Origin: Pontibacter sp. Tf4
Lineage (GTDB): Bacteria > Bacteroidota > Bacteroidia > Cytophagales > Hymenobacteraceae
Assembly (NCBI RefSeq): GCF_014212495.1
Contig: NZ_JACKZC010000003.1
Coordinates: forward strand, 347,992 to 411,991
Direction of reading: 5' to 3'
DNA length: 64,000 bases
Part shown: one piece after another, positions 16,673 to 23,289 of the stretch
Layout: each line of letters opens with the position of its first letter
Numbering within the stretch: position 1 is the first letter of the stretch
Made by a program: the position numbers and the translations under genes
Notes under the pieces: model-generated
Databases searched by the model: none
Seen by the model: only the letters and a program-made list of their open reading frames with translations
What the model was told of the DNA's origin: nothing

Positions 16673-17875
16673 ATGAACATACACGAATATCAGGCTAAAG
16701 ACATTTTAAAGAGCTACGGCGTACGCATACAAGAGGGCATCGTGGCTGAAACGCCGGACCAGGCTGTTAAAGCTGCCATGAAGCTGACCGAAGAAACCGG
16801 TACCGGCTGGCATGTAATTAAAGCACAGATACATGCGGGTGGCCGTGGTAAAGGCGGTGGCGTGAAACTGGCTAAGAACCTGGAGCAGGTGAGAGATCTT
16901 GCAGATCAGATCTTAGGCATGACGCTGGTAACGCACCAGACCGGCCCGGAAGGCAAACTGGTACAGAAAGTACTGGTAGCGCAGGATGTATATTACCCTG
17001 GCGAGTCTGATCCGAAAGAGTTTTACCTGAGCATTCTGCTGGACCGTGCCAAGGGCCAGAACGTGATCATGGCATCTACAGAAGGTGGTATGGACATTGA
17101 AGAAGTTGCTGAGAAAACTCCTGAGAAGATCATTAAAGAGTGGATCGACCCGGCTGTAGGCCTGCGTCCGTTCCAGGCAAATAAAATTGCCTTTGCGTTT
17201 GGCCTGCAGGGCGAAGCGTTCAAGGAAATGGTGAAATTCATCACTAACCTGTACAGAGCGTACGTAGAGACTGACTCTTCTATGTTCGAGATCAACCCTG
17301 TGCTGAAAACGTCGGACAACAAGATCCTGGCCGTAGATGCGAAAGTTGACTTAGACGATAACGCCCTGTTCCGTCACAAAGACCTGGCTGCCCTGCGCGA
17401 TACGTCGGAAGAAGATCCGTTGGAAGTGGAAGCAAGTGCCTCTAACCTGAACTATGTGAAGCTGGATGGTAACGTTGGCTGTATGGTAAACGGCGCTGGT
17501 CTGGCTATGGCAACTATGGATATCATCAAACTTTCTGGCGGCGAGCCTGCTAACTTCCTGGACGTAGGGGGTGGAGCAAACGCACAGACAGTTGAAGCTG
17601 GTTTCCGCATTATCCTGAAAGACCCGAACGTAAAAGCGATCCTGATCAACATCTTTGGTGGTATCGTTCGTTGCGACCGTGTTGCTAATGGTGTGGTAGA
17701 AGCTTACAAGAACATTGGTGACATCCGTGTTCCGATCATCGTTCGTCTGCAAGGTACAAACGCTGAAGAAGGTGCCCGCATCATCGACGAGTCTGGCCTG
17801 AAAGTTTACTCTGCTGTAGCTTTAAAAGAAGCTGCTGAAAAAGTAAAACAAGTATTAGCAGAAGTTGGGGCCTAA
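16673..17875 (+). CDS. sucC: Succinate-CoA ligase (ADP-forming) subunit beta
   Basis: The 400-residue beta subunit of succinyl-CoA synthetase, which makes succinate and ATP from succinyl-CoA in the TCA cycle together with SucD. It has an N-terminal ATP-grasp domain (MNIHEYQAKDILK, then KAQIHAGGRGKGGGVK) and a C-terminal CoA-ligase domain with GGGANAQTVEAGFRIIL and NIFGGIVRCD. The length is normal. sucD is not adjacent, unlike in many bacteria. Codon use is strongly biased, as in highly expressed genes. A terminator follows at 17891-17930. Confidence 0.96.
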   Translation: MNIHEYQAKDILKSYGVRIQEGIVAETPDQAVKAAMKLTEETGTGWHVIKAQIHAGGRGKGGGVKLAKNLEQVRDLADQILGMTLVTHQTGPEGKLVQKVLVAQDVYYPGESDPKEFYLSILLDRAKGQNVIMASTEGGMDIEEVAEKTPEKIIKEWIDPAVGLRPFQANKIAFAFGLQGEAFKEMVKFITNLYRAYVETDSSMFEINPVLKTSDNKILAVDAKVDLDDNALFRHKDLAALRDTSEEDPLEVEASASNLNYVKLDGNVGCMVNGAGLAMATMDIIKLSGGEPANFLDVGGGANAQTVEAGFRIILKDPNVKAILINIFGGIVRCDRVANGVVEAYKNIGDIRVPIIVRLQGTNAEEGARIIDESGLKVYSAVALKEAAEKVKQVLAEVGA

Positions 17876-17890
17876 GCTCCCGAACTATAA

Positions 17891-17930
17891 AAAGAAAAGG
17901 GCTGCCAAAACTGGCAGCCCTTTTCTTTTT
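17891..17930 (+). terminator. Rho-independent terminator of sucC
   Basis: A 12-base perfect stem AAAAGGGCTGCC/GGCAGCCCTTTT with a 6-base loop, followed by CTTTTT, 16 bases after the sucC stop. Confidence 0.9.
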
Positions 17931-17944
17931 ATGGTTCGGGAGAA

Positions 17945-17995
17945 GCTAGAAAGTTTGGAAGTTAAAAAGTTTAGGAGTTAGAGAGTTGAGTGCTT
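17945..17995. repeat. Degenerate A/G-rich spacer repeat, copy 1
   Basis: The stretch reads AGAAAGTTTGGAAGTTAAAA then AGTTTAGGAGTTAGAGAGTT. Its reverse complement, with few changes, is found at 55393-55457 directly upstream of a small lipoprotein gene. A shorter relative lies at 18293-18335. The function is unknown and no gene is seen. Confidence 0.55.
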
Positions 17996-18030
17996 CGGGG
18001 TTTGAGAGGTGAAGAGTTCGCAACTTTAGC

Positions 18031-18175
18031 CTTCGCTCGCGTCCCGCGAGTGTAAGCTACGTGTGGCGTCACGCCACTTTGAAATATCTATTAATTAGCT
18101 GGTAGTAGATTTTAATAACAAACTATAGCGGCCAGAGGCCATTGGTAACTCACACTCGCGGGACGCGAGCGAGGG
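18031..18175. repeat. Palindromic repeat family A, copy 2
   Basis: A 145-base element with terminal inverted repeats of about 30 bases: left CTTCGCTCGCGTCCCGCGAG and onward, right ending CGGGACGCGAGCGAGGG. The inner hairpin GTGGCG-tca-CGCCAC lies at 18063-18077, and GCGGCCAGAG is present as in copy 1 (4282-4402). It fills most of the 459-base spacer 17876-18334 together with AT-rich repeats. Confidence 0.8.
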
Positions 18176-18334
18176 CAGCGTATAGTATAAACTATAAACC
18201 AAAGAAGGCCATCAACTGACAGCCTTCTCCGGAAAACACAAACAACAACACTATGTATTCTCTGTACCTTTAGTCACAAGATATAGTGTCTCTGCAACTT
18301 TCTAACTTATACTTTTTTAACTTTCTAACTATAA

Positions 18335-19231
18335 TCAGCTTTCTGATTTCTTCGGTTTCCTGATAGTAAACACCCGCGATACGTTGAAGCCGAAGTGTAT
18401 ATCGCCTTTGCTCCAGTCTCCTATCGTTTCAGTTAAAAAGCCGGGCTCTATCATGGACGTAGAGTTGGTAAAATGCAGTTGGAAAACGTGGCCGCCTGTC
18501 TCAATATCAAAGCCAATGGCCAGGGAATTCTGCCTGTCGGTTGGGAGCTGGTCGGGCAAAGCGTAGTAATACTCGGCGTTAATGGCAACCCGTTTGGTCA
18601 GTTTCTGCCGGGCAGCTGCTCCGATCAGGATCACATCGTGCGTATCATCTCCGGTAGCCACTAAGTTGCGGTGAACTATAGTTGGCATAAACTGCACTGT
18701 AGTACTCTCGCTGAACTTACGGCCCACTATAAGCTGGTGCGTATATTCCAACCTGGAGCTGAAGTAATTTTCTCGCTCCGGCTGCTGCCACTCAATCGTT
18801 TTCAGATACACTCCCGAGAGTACAGCCAGCGATATCGGCATTGTTTTTTTGCCGGAACTCTGCCGCAGCACCTTATATTTCACAAAGCCATCGTATACCT
18901 TGTTGTGCGAGCTGCGGCCCGCTCCAATCATCAGCCGGTCGGTCAGGCCGTAGTCCAACCCGATCCTTATACTTGCCTGGTCCAGCCCGAACAGGTTATA
19001 GGCGCCTGTGTTCAGCATCCCGAACCGGTGCGAGATCTTCATGTCCATCACGCCGCCGGCCACGTTCTCCAGCGAGTGCCCGTTTATAACACGCGTGGTC
19101 TTAAAGCTGGCTTTGGCATATTCGGTGGTCTCTTCCTCTTCTTCGAGCAACGACAACAGGTCGTCCTGCGCGTAGCCCGATGTACAGGCCAGCAAACACA
19201 ACAACAGCAGGACATATCTAAGCTTTTTCAT
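18335..19231 (-). CDS. DUF5777 beta-barrel protein
   Basis: A 298-residue exported protein, with a signal peptide at residues 1-21 (cleavage near SGYA-QDD), an acidic linker LLSLLEEEEETTEY, and then alternating amphipathic strands typical of a Bacteroidota outer-membrane beta-barrel of the DUF5777 type (FKTTRVINGHSLEN is the starting motif). The function is unknown. It is the last gene of a minus-strand operon: cytochrome, cytochrome, OB-fold protein, YceI, DUF5777. The setting suggests an envelope redox or electron-transfer role. Confidence 0.8.
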   Translation of the reverse strand: MKKLRYVLLLLCLLACTSGYAQDDLLSLLEEEEETTEYAKASFKTTRVINGHSLENVAGGVMDMKISHRFGMLNTGAYNLFGLDQASIRIGLDYGLTDRLMIGAGRSSHNKVYDGFVKYKVLRQSSGKKTMPISLAVLSGVYLKTIEWQQPERENYFSSRLEYTHQLIVGRKFSESTTVQFMPTIVHRNLVATGDDTHDVILIGAAARQKLTKRVAINAEYYYALPDQLPTDRQNSLAIGFDIETGGHVFQLHFTNSTSMIEPGFLTETIGDWSKGDIHFGFNVSRVFTIRKPKKSES

Positions 19232-19294
19232 AACAGAGCAAAAAAGCAGGCAGCTCAGGGTGATGAAGCTGCCTGGTGAAGTATAGGTTGTATG

Positions 19295-19852
19295 TTAGCT
19301 TTTAAGCGGCTCGTAGTTCATATCTATCGTTACCTTTATCTGTTTTGCAATTTTCTCGCGCACCAGGTTTGGTATCGTAATGTTAAAATCCTCGGGAGCT
19401 ACACTGAACGTAGAGGCTGCCTGTATCGCGCCATTTTTCACAACTATAGTTCCGGGCACTTCCACAGGTTTGGTTACACCGTGCATGGTCAGGTTGCCTT
19501 TTACAGTTACTTTATAAGTGCCGTCCTTTTTAAAATCCACCGCACTCAGGTTAGTTATAGCGCCTGAAAAACTGGCTTTCGGGTACTTCGCCGACTCCAC
19601 ATAATTCTCGTTGAAATGCTCTTCCATCAGCGCTTTCTCAAACTGGAACGCTTTCATGAGCACGGCAAACTCCATTTTACCGGACTTTGTATCGATCACG
19701 CTGGTTGTGGTTTTGTTGTGCGCTTCAATATCTTCCATCGGGGTAGATGAGAAGAAAGATATCTTACCTGTCTTGGTAAAGAACTTATCCTGGGCCTGCA
19801 CAGCATTTGCCACTAAAACCAGCAGCAGGGTGTTTAAAATGATCTTTTTCAT
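19295..19852 (-). CDS. YceI family protein (first of two)
   Basis: A 185-residue periplasmic protein with a signal peptide (MKKIILNTLLLVLVANAVQA) and the YceI lipocalin-like fold. Features are an early ISFFSSTPMEDIEAHN, the strands EFAVLMKAFQFEKALMEEHF, the segment ESAKYPKASFSG, and GNLTMHGVTKPVEVPGT. YceI proteins bind isoprenoids such as polyprenyl chains or quinone-like lipids, so a role with lipid redox carriers is plausible here. A paralogue lies at 26152-26724. The gene is in a minus-strand operon with DUF5777 downstream and the OB-fold gene upstream. Confidence 0.9.
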   Translation of the reverse strand: MKKIILNTLLLVLVANAVQAQDKFFTKTGKISFFSSTPMEDIEAHNKTTTSVIDTKSGKMEFAVLMKAFQFEKALMEEHFNENYVESAKYPKASFSGAITNLSAVDFKKDGTYKVTVKGNLTMHGVTKPVEVPGTIVVKNGAIQAASTFSVAPEDFNITIPNLVREKIAKQIKVTIDMNYEPLKS

Positions 19853-19882
19853 ATAGGTTTTAACTGGATTTATAGTTTATGA

Positions 19883-20302
19883 TTAAGTGCCTTTCTCCAC
19901 CACACACCGGATCAGTACCACGTCCATCAGCACACCGGTGCACACACCTTTCACGGTTACTTCATCGCCTGCCTTTATGCCGGCAGCAGTTTCGGCATCT
20001 GCTTTGGGTATCGTGCAGATCACGCCGGCCATGGCATCGTTCGCGTCCAGTGTCAGGTTGATGTTACCTTCCTCGTCCGGGGCAATAGCGTTTACTTTTC
20101 CTTTCACGGCTACCACTTTATCCAGGTATTTCTGGTTGGCAGCTGCTTCGTCGGAGGTGAATTCCTGCAGCAATGCGGGTGCTTCTACGGCAAAATCAGA
20201 TTTGGCTGTGGCGGTGTTGCGGTGCGGCTTGTTGTAGAGCACCAGCCCAACTATAGCTATCAGACCAACTGCAATAAAAGCTATGACAATATATTTTTTC
20301 AT
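19883..20302 (-). CDS. Membrane-anchored OB-fold (tRNA_anti-like) protein
   Basis: A 139-residue protein with one N-terminal transmembrane anchor (IVIAFIAVGLIAIVGLVLY) and a periplasmic OB-fold of the tRNA_anti-like type: KYLDKVVAVKGKVNAI, INLTLDANDAMAGVICTI, AGDEVTVKGVCTGVLMDVV and IRCVVE. These are common in Bacteroidota beside YceI and cytochrome genes. No ligand is known. The gene starts 5 bases before the end of the cytochrome gene upstream, so they are in one operon. Confidence 0.78.
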   Translation of the reverse strand: MKKYIVIAFIAVGLIAIVGLVLYNKPHRNTATAKSDFAVEAPALLQEFTSDEAAANQKYLDKVVAVKGKVNAIAPDEEGNINLTLDANDAMAGVICTIPKADAETAAGIKAGDEVTVKGVCTGVLMDVVLIRCVVEKGT

Positions 20303-20306
20303 ACGA

Positions 20307-20702
20307 TCAGTTATTTGGCGCTCCGGCTTCTACCCAGGCTTTAATCTGGTTTATAGTACATTCAGGAAGTTTGGAGGCACCCTGCGGCATAGGTGTAAAT
20401 CCGCTGACATGCGATACCGCCCCAACCAGTCTGCCATTTTTTGCCACCACCGATGCCCCTGCATAAGAGGCCAGGTCTACCCCACCGTTTCCGGCTGCTC
20501 CGGTATGGCACACCACACAGTTGCGCTGAAAAATGGGTTGTATGTGCTGGCTGAAGGTTACGTTCCCGGTTACACAAGGCACATTCTGGTAAAGCTCTTC
20601 TTCCACGTCGTAATAACAGCTTTGCAGGGTGAAGGGCAAAGCCATAAGGGTTAGCAGCCGGGCTGCCATAGGGAGGTTGTAAACTATGCTGAAGCGTTTC
20701 AT
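20307..20702 (-). CDS. Mono-heme c-type cytochrome lipoprotein
   Basis: About 131 residues from the ATG at 20702, with a hydrophobic signal and lipobox-like LQSC. One heme site, CVVCH, lies in IQPIFQRNCVVCHTG, and a possible axial Met is in GFTPMPQG. The C-terminal 40 residues (GRLVGAVSHVSGFTPMPQGA and NQIKAWVEAGAPNN) are almost the same as the C-terminus of the next gene's product, so this looks like a duplication of its second domain. The frame goes back to 20747 inside the neighbour, but the internal ATG is preferred. The family resembles planctomycete-type cytochrome c domains. Confidence 0.82.
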   Translation of the reverse strand: MKRFSIVYNLPMAARLLTLMALPFTLQSCYYDVEEELYQNVPCVTGNVTFSQHIQPIFQRNCVVCHTGAAGNGGVDLASYAGASVVAKNGRLVGAVSHVSGFTPMPQGASKLPECTINQIKAWVEAGAPNN

Positions 20703-20716
20703 GGCGCTGTTATTTT

Positions 20717-21448
20717 TTAGTTGTTCGGAGCACCGGCATCTACCCATGCTTTTATCTGGTTTATTTCGCAGGCTGGTAGTTTGGCGCCGCCCTGTGGCAT
20801 CGGTTCGAAGCCAGCCGCATGCGTTACAGCCCCTACCAGTCGGCCGCTCTTTGCTACACCGGCAGCGTGGTCGTAGATCGTCAGGTTGATGCCGCCGGTT
20901 GGTGCCGCCCCGCTGTGGCAGCCAGTGCAGTACTTGCTGAAAATCGGTTTTATAGTTCCGGAGAACGTAACGTTGGTTGTATTGCAGGCTGTGTTATCGG
21001 TACAGGTCAGGTCTTTGGCTCCCTGCTCTATCCATTTCCGGATCAGGGCTATCTGCGCCGACGACAGCGGAGCGCGCGGAGCCAGGGGCATCCGATCTTC
21101 CGGGTCATCTTCCGTGATCCTTTCGTATAGTTCGCTGTCTTCCGGGTCGCCGGGTTCAATTTCGGCTGTGCGCATCACACTGGCATAATCTGTCAGCTGC
21201 ACGCCATCCTGCCGGGTAGTAGCATCGTGGCATCCACTTATAGCGCAGTTCGAGACAAGTACCGGTAACACATCCCGCTGAAAATACACCACATTCGGGT
21301 CGCATTTGCCGCTTCCCGGTCCGGTCGGGTCAGTCGGGTCTGTGGGTTCATCAGTAACTATAGGTTCAGGCACGTCGTGTTTGCAGCCGGCTATACTCAT
21401 CGTTAGCAGTATGCTCAGCAGCAGCCTCCATGTGTGTTGTTTTTTCAT
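20717..21448 (-). CDS. Di-heme c-type cytochrome lipoprotein
   Basis: A 243-residue lipoprotein (lipobox IAGC, Cys22) with a Pro/Thr/Asp linker (residues 25-48) and two cytochrome-like domains. The first has the unusual spacing C68-x4-C73-H74 (CAISGCH) with a possible Met120 ligand. The second has the normal CTGCH (174-178) with Met217. It is the first gene of the minus operon 21448-18335. An electron-transfer role at the cell surface or periplasm is inferred. The neighbouring cytochrome repeats its second domain. Confidence 0.83.
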   Translation of the reverse strand: MKKQHTWRLLLSILLTMSIAGCKHDVPEPIVTDEPTDPTDPTGPGSGKCDPNVVYFQRDVLPVLVSNCAISGCHDATTRQDGVQLTDYASVMRTAEIEPGDPEDSELYERITEDDPEDRMPLAPRAPLSSAQIALIRKWIEQGAKDLTCTDNTACNTTNVTFSGTIKPIFSKYCTGCHSGAAPTGGINLTIYDHAAGVAKSGRLVGAVTHAAGFEPMPQGGAKLPACEINQIKAWVDAGAPNN

Positions 21449-21744
21449 ATTGGTTCTATGCCTGAAGTCTTATTCCTGATGCCTTCGTTTCTGTTTCTGC
21501 ATCTAAATAACGATATGTTTTAAAATGATGCTATTTAATATTACTGAACCGGTATATCTGGTAACTGAACCCGAAAAGTCACCATCTGAACAGGTATCCC
21601 GAACTCCTTAACCAGCTTTTGCTTTGATGCTATTGCAGGGATGAGGTTACATCGTTTTTTCAGTAAAGTGCCTTTTTACCTGCCACAGCCATCCCTTAAG
21701 GACAGGGAGGAGTTTAGTTATAGTTTGAGCTATAGCTTTATAGT

Positions 21745-21975
21745 TAGCAAACACACCCCTACCCCTCTCAAGAGGGGAATTTTGGCTATAGTTATTGTTA
21801 GGCTATTGTTCTATAGTTACCGTTTGTCATCCCCCTGCCCCCTTCAAAGGGGGACTTTTCTGCTACTGCTATAGTTAGCAGCTATAGTTCTATAGTTACG
21901 GATGGTCCAACCACCCCTGCCCCTCCTTATCTAAGGAGGGGAACTCTGACTTTGTTATAGTTCAAACTATAGTTC
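21745..21975. repeat. Tandem array of three hairpin units upstream of structured element 2
   Basis: Three units of about 73-78 bases. Each begins with a C-rich hairpin (CCCCTCtcaaGAGGGG; CCCCCTTcaAAGGGGG; CCCCTCCttatctaaGGAGGGG), followed by an AT-rich arm ending TTCTATAGTTAC or similar. Hairpin arms differ but remain complementary. Related units precede copies 1 and 3 of the structured element. The 21449-21745 part of the spacer shows nothing recognisable. Confidence 0.65.
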
Positions 21976-22088
21976 TATAGTTGCAGACCACGAACAGGAC
22001 AGGTTTACCTGTCCCTACGGGAATACAACCACGAGAAAAACAGAACTGCTTCAGCGAAGAGCAACCGCACCAACTATAACAATAGTTT

Positions 22089-22345
22089 AGCTATCGAACT
22101 GATATCAGTCTTTGGGTTGAGCGCCTTGTAGATTTCCGGTGCTGAAAGCATTGCGAGGTACGAGCAAAGGAAATATACACCGCGCGATGCCCGAAGACGA
22201 GGCCCCGCGGCCGTGAGCGCACCAAAGCTAACTATAAAACTATAGGCTCTTAGAGCTCCCAGGGTTAAAGGTGGCTATGAAATGGACGGCTTAGTTCCAG
22301 CAGTAGGCAAAGTCAACTATAGAACTATAGCCCTTGAGCATCACT
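22089..22345 (+). ncRNA. Candidate structured RNA element, copy 2
   Basis: Same architecture as the copies at 7136 and 51563. The outer stem GTCTTTGGG/CCCGAAGAC is at 22108-22116 with 22190-22198. It is followed by TTGA/GATG, GCGC/GCGC, and the inner stem GTAGATTTCC/GGAAATATAC (22128-22137 with 22169-22178). Hairpin TGCT-gaa-AGCA and hairpin TTGC-nine bases-GCAA lie inside. Compared with copy 1, most inner-stem positions differ on both sides yet still pair. The upstream hairpin is GGACAGG-ttta-CCTGTCC (near 21996-22013), also a compensated version of that in copy 1. The 3' CCTCC/GGAGG hairpin of the other copies is not kept here. No open frame is present. It lies between a minus-strand operon start and the end of the LytTR gene. 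Confidence 0.6.
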
Positions 22346-22395
22346 ATAAGCGGAGATAGATTTCTCACTGCATTCGAAATGACAAGAACGGATCT
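22346..22395. repeat. REP-like tail hairpin, copy 2
   Basis: GAGATAGATTTCTC, then CGAAATGACA after a short loop, with arms ATTTC/GAAAT. It follows the structured element as in copy 3 (about 51830) and resembles widely spread intergenic repeats of Bacteroidota. Confidence 0.5.
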
Positions 22396-22511
22396 GTAAG
22401 ATCCCTCACAGCTACACTACCTCTTTTCCACTCACATCTCAAGAATCCTCTACATGACAACACTTACTATAGCACATTTAACCCATCATCTAACCTCAAT
22501 TCCAGAAAAAA

Positions 22512-23279
22512 CTATTTCCCTATTAACCATTGCTTAAACGCCCCGGCACGCTCGGTGCTGACGATTGTTTCGTACGGGAACGCTGGTTGCAACTCTATTT
22601 TTACACGAGCTTTGGAATAACTATACATGGCATCAATGGCTTTGATATTGATGATGAATTGCCGGTTGATGCGAAAAAACTGCGCCGGGTCCAGGATCTC
22701 TTCCACTTCATCCAGGTTCTGGTCAATGGGCAGGCGTTTCCCATCAAAAGTACAGACCTGCGTGATTCGCTCCTGCGTGTAGAAATAAGCAGCATCGGCT
22801 ATTTCCACTGTCTTCAGATGCTGGCCGAATTTTATGACCAGGCGCTTCTGGAAGGCGGGTTTTGCCTGGGGCTGCAGCGCCTGCAACAGCATACTATAAT
22901 CCACGGCCGGCGCCACGCGCTTTTGGTTCAATTTCCTGTACTTCTCCAGGCTCTGCGCCAGTTCCTGCAATTTCACAGGTTTCAGCAGGTAATCAATGCT
23001 GTTCAGTTTAAAAGCATCGATGGCGTACTGGTCATAGGCAGTAGTGAAAATAACAGGCGCTTCTACGATCGTTTGCCGGAAAATCTCAAAGCTCGACCCA
23101 TCTGCCAGGTGAATATCGGACAGGATCAGGTCGGGGTGCGGATGTTTGCCGAGCCACCCGAGGGTACTTTCGATGCTGTCGGTAACTTCCAGCACGCGCA
23201 CAGTGGGATCGAGCTGTTGCAGCATTTTACTGATACGACCGGCCGCTGCCGCTTCGTCTTCAATGATCAGTACATCCAT
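22512..23279 (-). CDS. LytTR-family response regulator
   Basis: A 255-residue two-component regulator. The receiver domain is at residues 1-120, with the acidic pair IIEDE near the start, phospho-acceptor Asp in LILSDIHLADG, and Lys in LLKPVKL. A LytTR DNA-binding domain follows at about 150-252 (LVIKFGQHLKTVEIADAAYF, then FFRINRQFIINIKAI). It is 10 bases downstream of the propeller kinase gene and is its expected partner. The likely targets are nearby, for example the cytochrome/YceI operon or the second YceI gene; that is inference. Confidence 0.92.
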   Translation of the reverse strand: MDVLIIEDEAAAAGRISKMLQQLDPTVRVLEVTDSIESTLGWLGKHPHPDLILSDIHLADGSSFEIFRQTIVEAPVIFTTAYDQYAIDAFKLNSIDYLLKPVKLQELAQSLEKYRKLNQKRVAPAVDYSMLLQALQPQAKPAFQKRLVIKFGQHLKTVEIADAAYFYTQERITQVCTFDGKRLPIDQNLDEVEEILDPAQFFRINRQFIINIKAIDAMYSYSKARVKIELQPAFPYETIVSTERAGAFKQWLIGK

Positions 23280-23289
23280 TTCGTAGCGG

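Noticed and set aside
21641..21874. A 77-residue open frame in the repeat region
   Set aside because: It is made of C-rich hairpin units and CTATAG repeats and has no protein-like character.
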